NCBI GenBank assembly: GCA_026545225.1
Contig: CM048853.1
Location: 13,890,755 to 13,954,754, forward strand
Direction: 5' to 3'
Length of the DNA: 64,000 nucleotides
Source of the DNA: Cornus controversa
Taxonomy: Eukaryota; Streptophyta; Magnoliopsida; Cornales; Cornaceae
Part shown: piece after piece, positions 10,707 to 22,200 of the stretch
Position numbering within the stretch: position 1 is the first letter of the stretch
How the letters are laid out: each line of letters starts with the position of its first letter
Translations under genes and position numbers: made by a program
The notes under the pieces: model-generated
The model's database searches: none
Seen by the model: only the letters and a program-made list of their open reading frames with translations
What the model was told of the DNA's origin: nothing

Positions 10707-11634
10707 AAGGTATCTTGGGAAACTGTTTGTTTACCTACTGCTGAAGGAGGGTTGGGGGTCAAAGATTTATCAATGTGGAATGTGGCAGCCATGTCAAAGC
10801 ACCTGTGGCGAGTGGTTCAATATAAGTTTGATTTTATTTGGGTTCAGAAGCACCTTATAAAGCAAAAGTGGTTCTGAAACTTAAAAACTCCCATCTGATT
10901 GCTCATGGACATGGAGGAGACTTCTGAAAATGAGAGATACCTTCAAGAAGGCAATTCAGACTTAGATTGGGAATGGTATGTTAACATCCTTGTGGTATGA
11001 TTATTGGATTCCCAATGGTCCTATTTGTATGCAATATAATAGCAGAATTAAAAGAGATTCAGGCTTGGGGGAGGGAGCTAAGGTTGCGGCTGTTATACAA
11101 GGAGATGAGTGGAAGTGGCCATCTACTAACACATTGGAATGGATGGATTTAAGAAACAATATTTCTGCAAATTTTAAGCCCTCATCTAGTAAACTTGACA
11201 GAATTTTGTGGTTTCCTGTAAATGGGGTTTTTTCAATTAAAACAGCTTGTGAGTTCTTGAGAGTAAAACAGGGAATAGTGGCATGGAAGGGTGTTGTTTG
11301 GTTTCCACAAGCTATTCCTAAGAATGCTTTGCTTCTCTGGTTAGTAGTGCAGAATAGGCAATGGACTCAATAGAGGAGGATGCAGGCTGGTATGACTCAA
11401 TCTGGAGCTTGTATGTTCTGCAGAAGTAGAATTGAGGACAGGGACCATTTGTACTTTGACTGTGCTTTCACAAGGAGGATTTGGAATACTGTTGCTGATG
11501 AATGTGCATTACAATGGCCTTCACAGAACTGGAATGATATTATTCATTGGGCTAGTTTAACTCTAAAGGGTAAGTCATTACCATCTATCATTAGCAGATT
11601 GACGTTGGTTGCTGTGGTATATGAAGTGTGAAGG
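10707..11634 (+). pseudogene. LINE A ORF2 C-terminal part with zf-RVT region
   Basis: From EGGLGVKDLSMWN (about 10745) through SLWYDYWIPNGP (about 10985) and DSGLGEGAKVAAVIQ to the zf-RVT region with CMFCRSRIEDRDHLYFDC (about 11410-11465), a Cys/His pattern typical of plant LINE ORF2 C-termini. Stops interrupt it near 10875, 11371 and 11632, with a frameshift between about 10877 and 10978. It is the distal half of the interrupted ORF2 that begins at 3250. No RNase H domain is visible in this or the other copies. Confidence 0.85.
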
Positions 11635-12142
11635 AAAGGAATCACAGAATCTTTAAGGATAATTTAAGGATAGTGATACAATAACAAAGTGCATCATTCA
11701 GACTATCAGGTGCAAGCTTTTCTCTCTTGATAACTTTGATAAGTCTATTGTTAATTGCTGGTTACAAATGGAATGGTGTCTTCCTGAAACTGTGTTTAAG
11801 CATGGCTAGACCTATGAGAAAGAGACATAGAAGTGGTAGTGGGTGTTGCTGTGGGGTTATCCTAATGGTCAGCCTTTTGGTTCGGGTATCTTGTTGGTAT
11901 AGCTTCTCGATAGTTCCTGCTTGTGGGGAAGGTGCTGTGGATATAGTCTATGTTGGTTGGTAGGCAATTGAGGGTAGATGCTGTCCTAATGGGCATTTTA
12001 TGACTTATGTATTGCAAAAAGTTTTAGTAGGAGGTTTTGTATTAGTTGCATTTTGATGTATTGGTCTTTATATTTTTGCTGCTATTGTTGGTGTGGGCTG
12101 TTGTTGTGTTGATGGGTCTGGGGTTTCCACCTTGTTTCTTCC

Positions 12143-12160
12143 CTTGGGGTATGCCCCAAG
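12143..12160 (+). other. Conserved LINE 3' hairpin (copy A)
   Basis: CTTGGGGTATGCCCCAAG, a 7-bp stem and 4-nt loop. It lies about 42 nt before the poly(A) and after the family motif GGGGTTTCCACCTTGTT. Confidence 0.7.
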
Positions 12161-12655
12161 TCATCCTGTAATGACTTACAACTCACTACTCACTACCTTT
12201 CAAAAAAAAAAAAAAATTGGCAGTTATTTTTTATGTTTGGTTACTATTTATCTTTTCTCGAGTTTAGGTTCGCTTTATAGCAATTTTTTTTCGATTTTGG
12301 TCACCAAAATCCAATTTTCCCTTATTTTTATCAGTAGCAAATAAAATTAAGAAATTTGACTAATGAATACTCCTTGATAACCCACTTAAATTAGACTTAT
12401 GTAACCCTAATCCAGCATGATCTCCCTATGTGTTGAGTTCAACAATGAAAGATACAGCTAACACTCGATTAAAGATAAAACAGATTAGTTGAGAGCTTCT
12501 CTCTCTAGATTTTCTCTCTAAATTTTTTTGGTGTGATTGTTCTGAAGTTTCTTTACTGTTCTTTGTGAGTTGTTTAATTTCTGATTGATGGGACATTCCT
12601 GGAGTTTTGATCGTGTCCAAAGTCTCAATCTATTTGTCCAGTTTTCTTTCAATGA

Positions 12656-14072
12656 ATGGACCGAAGTGAAGCTGTAGAAGAGATGGTGGGTGAAGAGGAT
12701 GAGCTAAAGGATGAGGTGTCCATTTCTGAAGATGGTGCTGATTATGGTGAGGTTAAACATCATGCTGACTTAGCGTTTGAAGACATGGATTTGGAGGCTA
12801 ATAATAAGGAAATTTTGCATCAAATTTATCGAGAATGGTGGATCTCTATCTGGGTTTGGGCGGCTTGGTGGTCGTAGACAGTTTATACGGGATCGATTTG
12901 GTGGAAATCGGGGTTGGCACAACTCCAATAATGGTAAGAATGGTGGATTGAATTGGAAGGTAGATTCAGATGAGTCGAACAAGGAGGTGTATGAAATAAA
13001 TGAGGCAAGTGGATTTGACGCGCGTGGTAAGAATCAGGTGTTATTTAGTGGTGTTCATAAAGATACAGGAAGTGATCACATGGTTGGCTCAGATGACTCT
13101 TATGGCATAAATATAACTATCCCTGATGTATCAAAGGAGCATAAACCAAGAAGGCAAAACATGGGCATCTGTTGTAACTCGTCCTCCAAATTCTAGTGAA
13201 GAGGCTTTTGATTTTTTTCCCCAGGAACAGAGGATGATGAGCTCGTGGTGTCTCCACCTTCTGAAGTTGCTGAAGCAGGTATGGATGATTGGTGTTATAC
13301 TCTAGTTGGCTATTTTGTGGATAATAAATTGCCTTATTTTACTGTGAATTCCATATCACAGAAGATTTGGGCCAAATAGGGATTGAGGGAAGTATTGGGT
13401 ACAGATAAGTGCTTTTTCTTTTTCAAATTTGAAGATGAAGCTTGTCGAGATAAAATTGTGACTAAGAATGAATTCTTAACTTCATTTAAGCTGAAGCTTA
13501 AAAATGGTGAGAAGATTTCAATTATTGCTAAGTATCAGTGGAAGCCTATGGTATGTACTGAATGTTGTAGTTTTGGGCATTCTCTTCAATCGTGTCCAAA
13601 AAATCAAAAGGTGGAACCAGTTCATAAACCTAAGGAAACTAGTCAAGTATAGAGGGTTGTTTCAAAAAAGAATGAAGTTATGAGAAATGATGATGGTTGC
13701 TCTGGCTCTGAAGAATATAATGTGGTTCAGATGAATCCAAATGTTTGTAGTGCTCAGACTCAAGCTATGACATCATCAAATTCCTTTCAAGTTTTAAGCT
13801 CTTTCAAAGAGGAGGGAGGAAATGCTGAGTTGCATCAAGAGAATAGATCTAGTGATCCAGTTGAGGCCTCAAATATCGTGTCCAAGATGAATAAGGTGAG
13901 TGCATTTTGTACAATTACTGAGTCTATCCCTACCATGCATGTTCCAGGTTTTTCTAGACTGAAATTAGGTGGAGGAATGGATAAGCCAAAGCATGTTACT
14001 ATGTTGAAGGCTAGAAGAGGAAATGTGATTACATTCCCTTGGGAAGGGGATGCTATTACCTCAATTGGTTAA
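12656..14072 (+). pseudogene. LINE C ORF1
   Basis: ATG at 12656 opens an acidic N-terminal region (DRSEAVEEMVGEEDELKDEV). A frameshift near 12840 leads to a Gly/Arg/Asn-rich stretch with GGRRQFIRDRFGGNRGW (about 12860-12920). DUF4283 follows in another frame: LVGYFVDNKLPYFTVNS (about 13300-13350) then VLGTDKCFFFFKFED. An internal deletion of roughly 90 residues removes the rest of DUF4283. The zinc knuckle CTECCSFGHSLQSC (CX2CX4HX4C, about 13555-13600) is intact. A Ser/Asn-rich tail extends to 14072. It contains several stops and shifts and is not translatable as one protein. Confidence 0.8.
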
Positions 14073-14081
14073 TTCTGTGTC

Positions 14082-17000
14082 CATGTTTCCTATGATTTTC
14101 GGGACATGGAATATAAGGGGCTTAAATGATCCCTTAAAACAAAAGGAGGTAAATAGAGTAATGAAGCTACATAATTTGCCACTGCTATGTGTTGTTGAAA
14201 CCAGGGTAAAAGAACATAATATGAGTAGAATTATTCAGTTTTTAGTGCCTGGTTGGGGGTTTTATCATAATTATGCTGAGGCTCAGAATTGTAAAATTTG
14301 GGTTTGCTGGAATAAAGACATTTTAGATGTAGTTTACTTTAGGACTTCTGATCAGCTTTTTCATTCCTTCATTGTCTCCAAAGATGACAGTCTCAAGTGT
14401 AATGCTTCTTTTATCTATGCATCAAATGACATTATTGAAAGAAGAAGATAGTGGAAGACTACAAATTGGGCTGCAAGTGATAAGAAATTTGGTCAATGTA
14501 TTGAAGAGGCTGAGCTGTCTGACTTGAGATTTACTGGTTTGAAATCTACATGGTCTAATGGTACTTACTTCTGAAAGCTAGATAGGGTGTTGGTCAATGA
14601 TGGTTGGTTGAGTCAGTATGCTGTCTCTGAGGCTGTGTTTAAAGCTCCAGGCATTTCAGATCATTCTCTTGTTCTATTAAAAATTAATGCTGGTGCTACA
14701 TCAAGCAAGAAGAAGCCATTTAGGTTCAATAATTTTCTGATTCAGCATCCTGATTTCTTTGACTTGGTTGATAGGGTTTAGAGCAGGAATGTTGTTGGAA
14801 CTCCAATGTTTATAGTAGCACAAAAGCTTAAATTGGTGAAAGCTGAGCTTAAAGTTCTTTATGTATTATGATGATCTATCTCAGAAGGTTCAGAAGACTA
14901 GAACTGATCTGGAGAAGGTGCAACAGAAAATTGATAATGATCCTATTAACTCTAGTTTACTTCAGGAAGGGGGTTGTTTCCAGAATTTTCAACATTTGGC
15001 TAGAGATGAAGAAACTCTTTATGGGCAGCAATCAAGGGTTCAGTAGCTTAAGCTGGGGGATAGGAATATGGCCTATTTCTATAAACAAGTGAATCAAAGA
15101 AGAGCTCATAATTCCATTTGGTCTATCACTACTGAGGATGGTCAGAAATTGGATAAAAAGGAGTTGTTTGTTGCAGAAATATTGAAATTCTATAAGAAAC
15201 TCTTGAGTAATGCAAATGAGGGGAGGAGTATACCTAGTCTGGATCAATTTATTGCTAAGCCTCTTAATTCAATGCAGATACAACACATGCAGAGGGCTGT
15301 AATTGATGCTGAGATTCAAGACGCCTTTGTTCTCTCTTAAGGAAGATAAAGCTCCAGGTAGTGATGGATTCAATGCCCTTTTTTTTGAGAGGACATGGCA
15401 TATCATTAGAGAAGATATTCTGAAGGCTATTCATTCTTTCTTCTTATCTGGTAAACTGTTGAAGGAGGTTAATTCCACTGTTAATGCCTTAGTGCCTAAA
15501 GTTTAAAATGCTTCATTTGTGGGCGACTTTAGACCTATATCAGTTTGTAATGTGGTGTATAAGTGTATAGCCAAAATTATAGCTAATAGGTTGAAACCTG
15601 TGCTGCCTGATTGTACTGGCTTTTGTACCTGGTAGGTGTATAACTTATAATATCTTGCTTGTTCAAGAACTGTTACGGAACTACCACAAGAATTCTAAGT
15701 CGGGTAGGGTTGCTTTGAAGGTTGATTTGAGGAAAGCATATGATACATTGTCATGGGCTTTTTTGGAGGAAACTTTGAGAGCTTTTCATGTTCCTGATAA
15801 GATGGTAAGGTGGATTATGACCTGTGTGTCTACTGCAAAGTTTTCCATTAATATAAATGGTAATTTGGATGGCTATTTTGGTAACGGCGGGGGGTTAAGA
15901 CAGGTAGATCCAATGTCTCCTTATTTGTTTGTAATGGGAATGGAGATTTTAACTGGCATTCTTAGAAGTAAGATTGAGCAAGGTAGCTTCAAGTATCATT
16001 GGATATGTGCAGCACAAGAATTGTCCAGTTTAATATTTGCAGATGATCTATTGGTTTTTACTGCTGGTGATCTGTATTCAGTGGGTATTTTGAAGGAAGC
16101 TTTGGAGGAATTTGGTGCTATGTCAGGCCTTGTTCCGAATTATGCTAAAAGTGTAATGTTTTGTGCTGGCTTGAGGTCTGGTGTGAAGGAACAGATACAA
16201 ACTACTTTGAATTTTGCTGCTGGGAATTTCCAGTGAGATACTTGGGGGTTCCTCTCTTGTCATCCAAACTGAGGGATCACTGTACTGATTTGGTTGATAG
16301 GATCACATCAAGAGTTCAGTCTTGGATGAGCAAATATTTGTCCTATGCTAGCAGGTTGCAGTTAATCAAGACAGTGTTTTTCTCTGTTCAAGTTTATTGG
16401 GCTTCTACCTTTGTGCTTCCTAAGGCTGTGATGAAGGAAATTTCAGTTATCCTTAGAAGATTTTTATGGAAAGGGTCTGCTCTGAGTGAGGGGGGTACTA
16501 AAGTATCTTGGGAGAGTATTTGTTTACCAACTTCTGAAGGAGGGCTGGGTGTAAGAGATCTAGCAGTGTGGAATGTGGCAGCAATGTCTAAGCATCCATG
16601 GAGGGTTGTCCAGCCCAATTTGAGTCTATTTGGGTTGACTGGGTTAAGAAACACCTTATTAAACAAAAGCATTTTTGGAATATGAAAGTTTCATCTGATT
16701 GCTTATGGACTTGGAGGAGAATTCTGAAAATGAGAGATACTTTTAGTAAGGGTCATCCAGATTCAGATTGGGGATGGGTCGTTAACCACTCCGTGGTATG
16801 ATTATTGGCTTCGTATTGGTCCTATCTATTTGCAATATGATAGTAGGATTATTAGAGACTCAAGGTTGGGAACTGATGCAAGAGTGGCTGTTGTTATACA
16901 AGATAATGGATGGAAATGGCCTTCTACCAACACATTAAAGGACAGTATACCTGGGAATTTTAAACCCTCTCCATGCCAGTCTGACAGAACTATTTGGGTT

Positions 17001-17596
17001 CCTGGTAATGGGACATTATCTGTTAAAATAGCTTGGGAGTTTTTGAGAAGGAAACAGCATGTGGTTCCATGGAAGGAAATAGTGTGGTTTACTCAAGCCA
17101 TCCGTAAACATGCTTTACTCTTGTGGCTGTGGGTGCAGAATAGGCAATGGACTCAACAAAGGATGATGCAGGTGGGAATTACTCATACTGGTTGTTGTAT
17201 CTTTTGCAGAAGTAGAATTGAGGATAGAGAGCACTTGTACTTTGGCTGTAGTTTTACAAAGAGAATATGGCTTACGATTTCTGGGAAGTGTGCTTTGAAG
17301 TGGCCTAATCAGAATTGGGATGACATGATTCATTGGGCATGTTTGACTCTAAAGGGAAATCACTTGTATCTATTGTTAACAGATTGGCTTTGTCATGTGT
17401 TGTGTATGAAGTGTGGAAGGAACAGAACAAAAGAGAATTTAAGGATGAATTGAGGGATTGTGATCCAATTACTAAAGTGGTTATTCAGACAATAAAACTC
17501 AAACTATTCTCCCTTGAAAATTTTGTGAGATCTCCTATAAATAGATGGTTGCAGCTGGAGTGGGGTCTGCCAGAATCTGTTTTTAAACATGATTAA
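14082..17596 (+). pseudogene. LINE C ORF2 (endonuclease, RT, zf-RVT)
   Basis: Starts MFPMIFGTWNIRGLNDP, the endonuclease N-terminus, followed by VVETRVKE. The part carrying the GDFNA motif is deleted near 14455-14480, and SDHSLVLLKI follows at about 14660. RT shows FRPIS (about 15530), VDLRKAYDT (15720-15745), GGLRQVDPMSPYLF (here Gln-Val where family members have Gln-Gly-Asp) and an intact catalytic FADDLLVF (about 16035-16060). The C-terminal part has EGGLGVRDLAVWN and zf-RVT CIFCRSRIEDREHLYFGC (about 17200-17250). Stops or frameshifts near 14451, 14573, 14781, 15046, 15340, 15506, 15640 and 16236 show it is dead. It preserves the FADD-containing RT block that copies A and B lost. Confidence 0.85.
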
Positions 17597-18019
17597 GCTT
17601 ATCAAGGTAGAATATACTTCTAGTAGCTCAAGCTGCTGTTGTTGGTATGTTGTATTTGGCTTATTAATGTTGAATCAAAACTACAGGATGGATTGTTTTT
17701 CTGCTGACTATGGTATTGTGGATGGTGTGAGGAGTTTTTATGATGCATGCACTCTTGATTGTGCATATGACAGTAGATTCAGTTTTGGTTTTGATAGCGG
17801 TTGGATTGTTGCTGATGCTGTGAGCTATTTTTTTCATAGTAGTTTGAGTCTTGTTCTTTGGTTGAGGCCTATGGGAGTCTATGCTATGGCTTGTGTTGAT
17901 TTTGTTGTTGATTGGAAGTGGGTTTGTTTTTGGAGTTTTTGTTTGTTGGTTTGGCTCTCTTGTACTTGTTGCTTTCTTTGTTAAACTTTGGTGGGTGTGG
18001 GGTTTCCACCTTGTTCCCC

Positions 18020-18037
18020 CTTGGGGTATGCCCCAAG
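18020..18037 (+). other. Conserved LINE 3' hairpin (copy C)
   Basis: CTTGGGGTATGCCCCAAG, identical to the hairpin of copy A. It lies about 49 nt before the A-rich tail, after GGGGTTTCCACCTTGTTCC. Confidence 0.7.
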
Positions 18038-18176
18038 TCAATCTATAATTGGCTTTGTTGAATGAATACAAATCACTGACCTTTCAAAAAAATAAAAATA
18101 AATAAAACATATTAAGATCCATGTATTAAATCACAGACATTAGCTATAACCCATACTAAATTTTAAAGATGAAACT

Positions 18177-18443
18177 GTTGACCACCATTTACTCTAAAAG
18201 CTTAAGCTGTTAAAGAGGGCAACTAAAATATTTAGATCATCCAACATGCCCCCTCACGTGCAACCTACTTTTAGGTCCTGTCAATTTTAATTATCAGGGT
18301 AACAGTGAGGTTTGAACCCAAAATCGAGCAAACCCTGCTCTGCTCTGATACTTGGCTCTTATATCATGTTAACAACCATCTACTCCAAAAGCTTAAGCTA
18401 TTAGAGAGGGTGCAATTTAAATATTTAAATCCTCCAACAAAAA
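18177..18443 (-). mobile_element. TRIM-like miniature LTR element (fossil)
   Basis: Two similar direct repeats of about 70 bp (about 18180-18247 and 18372-18440), both containing AAAGCTTAAGCT and AATATTTA, enclose a short non-coding core. On the minus strand the sequence just inside the upstream repeat reads TATCAGAGCAGAGC, like the initiator-tRNA-Met primer site used by many plant TRIMs. It is non-coding and depends on other elements. The repeats have clearly drifted apart, so the insertion is not recent. Confidence 0.55.
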
Positions 18444-18598
18444 CAATTATGTAGCATTTTGAACGGAAAACTACTAGGTTCATGGAGCTTATTTGTCTAG
18501 CCCCTTATAAAGGTGGTTGGCTAAACATAATTATAGGAAGTATTCACCTACACATATGCAAATAGTAAGCAAACACACAAATAGGGAAGAAACTTTAC

Positions 18599-18959
18599 CA
18601 CTGGTCCTCTTTGGACTATCACACCCTTGATAATAGGCTAGTACAAGACGAATATCAGCTAGTCTAAATCGGGCAACATCTGAAGCAAAACAAGCAGCTA
18701 ATTAAAACTAAAATCAAGCATAAGCCTAAGTACATCCATGATAATCAAGAAGACAAGAAGAGTTCCTTATATAAATATACTCTGATAATGATAGGATGCT
18801 TACGTTTAAGAAAGAGATAAGATCCAAGAGTCCTGTATCATCTTCTTTAAGCTTCCATGGCTTAATTGGTATAAAGTTTTTCGGCTGAAGGCAATTTTCA
18901 AGTGCATGACCACACACATGAAGAATTCTTGAAGGATCTTTGTTCATCTTTGAAAGAAC
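18599..18959 (-). pseudogene. TIM50-like exons (mitochondrial import translocase subunit)
   Basis: TIM50 is the inner-membrane receptor that hands presequence proteins to the TIM23 channel; it has an FCP1-like phosphatase fold. An exon at 18804-18959 (156 nt) is bounded by a TTGGCAG acceptor and a GTAAG donor. It reads VLSKMNKDPSRIL, HALENCLQPKNFIPIKPWKL and EDDTGLLDLISFLN, matching the family's C-terminal part. A second exon at 18599-18679 reads VARFRLADIRLVLAYYQG, again family-like (ADIRPVLASYQG). That frame is one base out of step with the first exon under the visible splice sites, which suggests a small deletion at the end of the first exon. No upstream exons are found; the 1.05-kb tandem array begins there. 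Gene assignment is by motif memory. It may be a pseudogene or the disrupted tail of a gene. Confidence 0.6.
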
Positions 18960-19231
18960 CTGCCAACAGGAACATCTTATTAACAATATTAAAAATTATA
19001 AATCATATGTAAATATAATTATATTTACTCGAAGGGGGAAAACAAAGAGAGAACACCCAAAACAAGGAACAATGTAAAGTATACTTAGTTGCAAATGTTT
19101 ATATGGACATGCTCACACCTTTAAGTCAAGTATGTGGAGCAAAAGGGAGAACAAGAACATCAGCACACAATTAAGACAATGTGCTTGTCTGTGCGCACCA
19201 ACAGTGTTGTATCTTCTTCAACCTTCCATGG

Positions 19232-22200
19232 CTAGACCCACTTCCTCCACTATGCGACCACCATTGCTACAGTTAGCTCAACTCCACACCAAGACCCAAC
19301 AAAAACCAGCCGACCACCCAAACAAACCAACCACAACCCACACCATCATGGCACTAAACCCAAACTGTGACAAAACACCACAAACCACCATGCACCACCA
19401 CTAGCCGAACTACCCGCTGCCACCATCATCTTCACCAAAACACGTCCTCCACCACTGCCACAACCCACCATTATCTTCGTCCAAATACATCCACCATTTA
19501 TGGACATATGGGATCAAAACCTGCCAAGAGGGTGAGCCAAATAATATGCATTTTAACACATTTAACTAGTTTTAGCTTCACAACAAGCAATACCACAGAT
19601 TCATCAAATGAGTTGCCTATTAACTGAGTTGCCCATTAACCATTTCTCATTTCTCTGTGTACATCTAACTCAAACCACATTTTTCTACCATTGCACCTTA
19701 TATCAAAAATTCTCCTTGTAAAACAGAACAATTCTCCCATATTTTCTCATGAAACAAGCAGATTTCAATTATCAACTTATATCTTATATATATATCTGTC
19801 TCGAATGGCCTAGTGCAAACAAATTTCAATGTCTAATATAATATTGGTAGTCCTATTGACTCATATTGACTCACAAGCTGCACTTCAAATAATAATTAGA
19901 TTACGAAAAGTAATATACACTAGATCATTTGAATGCATCAGTTACATGTACTTAAAATATGTCTCATGAATTCTATAAAAGTTGTAATTGACATATATAG
20001 AAAAGAAAATGACACTCATATTTTTTTTCCTCTAAATAATGAAACTCAGAAATTGTCACTGGCAATCACCTACACAATTTAGAAGCAAAGAAAATATACA
20101 GCAACTAATTAAGAGAGTAAATAATTAATAGATTAAAATTAACAAAAATAGGGATTTTTGTTCTTCAAACAAGAAGCTCACAATTCCATCCCCACAACCA
20201 AACACTAACCCATCAACCATGGCTGCCACGGCCAGTCTCCACCATGCACTGCCACAAGCTCGACCACACCTCTGACCAGACACACTACCTCCACCATGCG
20301 ACCACCATTGCTACCATTAGCTAAACTCCACACCAAGACCCAATAAAAACCAGCCAACCACCCAAACCAACCAACCACAACCCACACCATCATGGCACCA
20401 AACCGAAATCGTGACAAAACACCACAAACCACCAGACACCATCACTAGCCGAACTACCCGCTGCCACCATCATCTTCACCCAAACACTCCTCCACCCCTG
20501 CCACAACCCACCATCATCTTCACCCAAATAAATCCACCATTTATGGACAAATGGGTTCAAAACCTGCCAAGAGGGTGAGCCGAGTAATATGCATTTTATA
20601 CATTCAACTAGTTTTAGCTTCACAACAAGCAATACCTCATATTCATCAAATGAGTTGCCTATTAACCATTTCTAATTTCTTTGTATACATTTAACTCAAA
20701 TCACATCTATCTACCATTGCACCTTATATCAAAAATTCTCCTTGTAAAAACAGAATAATTCTCCCATATTTTCTTATGAAACAAATAGATGATTTCAATT
20801 ATCAGCTTATATATTATCTATATATCAATCTCGAATGACCTAGTGCAAACAAATTTCCATGTCTAATATAATATTTGCAGTCCTAGAAATTGTTTTTCAT
20901 ACAGAACAAATGATTCTTCAACTGTAAGGCTGCAGTTCAAATAATAAATAGATTACGAAAAGTAATATGCACTTGATCATTTCAATGCATCAGTTATATG
21001 TACTTAAAATATGTCTCATGATTTGTATAAAAGCGGTAATTGACATATATAGAAAAGAAAATGACACTCATATTTTTTTCCTCTAAATAATGAAACTCAT
21101 AAATTATCACTGTCAATCACCTACACAGTTTAGAAGCAAAGAAAATATGCAGCAACTAATTAAGAGAATAAAAATTAATAGATTAAAATTAACAAAAAAT
21201 AAGGATTGTTGTTCTTCAGACAAGAAGCTCAAAACTCCAACATAACAACCAAACACTAACCCATCAACAAAGGATGCCACGACCAGTCCCCACCACACCT
21301 CCGGCCCAGACCCACTTCCTCCACCATGCGACCACCATTGATACAGTTAGCTCAAATCCACACCAAGACCAAACAAAAACCAGCCGACCACCCAAACAAA
21401 CCAACCACAACCCACACCATCATGGCACCAAACCCAAACCGTGACAAAACACCACAAACCAACATGCACCACCACTTGCCGAACTACCTGTTGCCACCAT
21501 CATCTTCACCCAAACACGTCCTCCACCACTGCAACAACCCACCATCATCTTCACCCAAATACATCCACCAATCAGCCACCATTTATGGACATATGGGTAC
21601 AAAACATGCCAAGAGGGTGAGCCGAGTAATATGCATTTTAACACATTCAACTAGTTTTAGCTTTACAACAAGCAATACCACAAATTCATCACATGAGTTG
21701 CCTATTAACCATTTCTCATTTCTCTATGTACATTTAACTCAAACCACATCAATCTACCATTGCACCTAATATAAAAAATTCTCCTTTTAAAAATAGAACA
21801 ATTCTCCCATATTACCTTATGAAACGAACAGAATTCAATTATCAACTTATATCTTATCTATATATCATTCTCGAACGGCCTAGTGCAAACAAATTTCCAT
21901 GTCTAATATAATATTGGCAGTCCAAGAAATTGTTTTTCATACAAAACAAATCATTCTTCAACCATATTGACTCATAGGCTGAGCTTCAAATAATAATTAG
22001 ATTACGAAAAGTAATATGCACTTGATCATTTCAATGCATCAGTTACATGTACTTAAAATATGTCTCATGATTTCTATAAAAGCTGTAATTGACATATATA
22101 GAAAAGAAAATGACACTCATATTTTTTTTCCTCTAAAGAATGAAACTCAGAAATTGTCAATGGCAATCACCTGCATAGTTTAGAAGCAAAGAAAATATGC

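Larger units (their letters stand above)
10707..12214 (+). mobile_element. LINE A, distal part
   Basis: Continuation of copy A after the nested LINE B: the ORF2 C-terminal region, the 3' UTR and a 13- to 14-nt poly(A). It ends at the right-hand TSD AATTGGCAGTTATTTT (12215-12230), identical to the one before 2867. The pairing of these TSDs across the nested copy ties the two parts into one element. Confidence 0.9.
12483..18101 (+). mobile_element. LINE C, near full-length copy
   Basis: About 5.6 kb, the longest copy here. It begins at the family leader TTAGTTGAGAGCTTCTCTCT and ends in an A-rich tail AAAAAAATAAAAATAAATA. ATAAAACA occurs at 12475-12482 and 18102-18109 as a short candidate TSD; the A-rich context makes this weaker than for copies A and B. 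It lies 250 bp after copy A in the same orientation. Both ORFs and the 3' UTR with its hairpin are present, but the frames are broken at many points. Confidence 0.88.
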
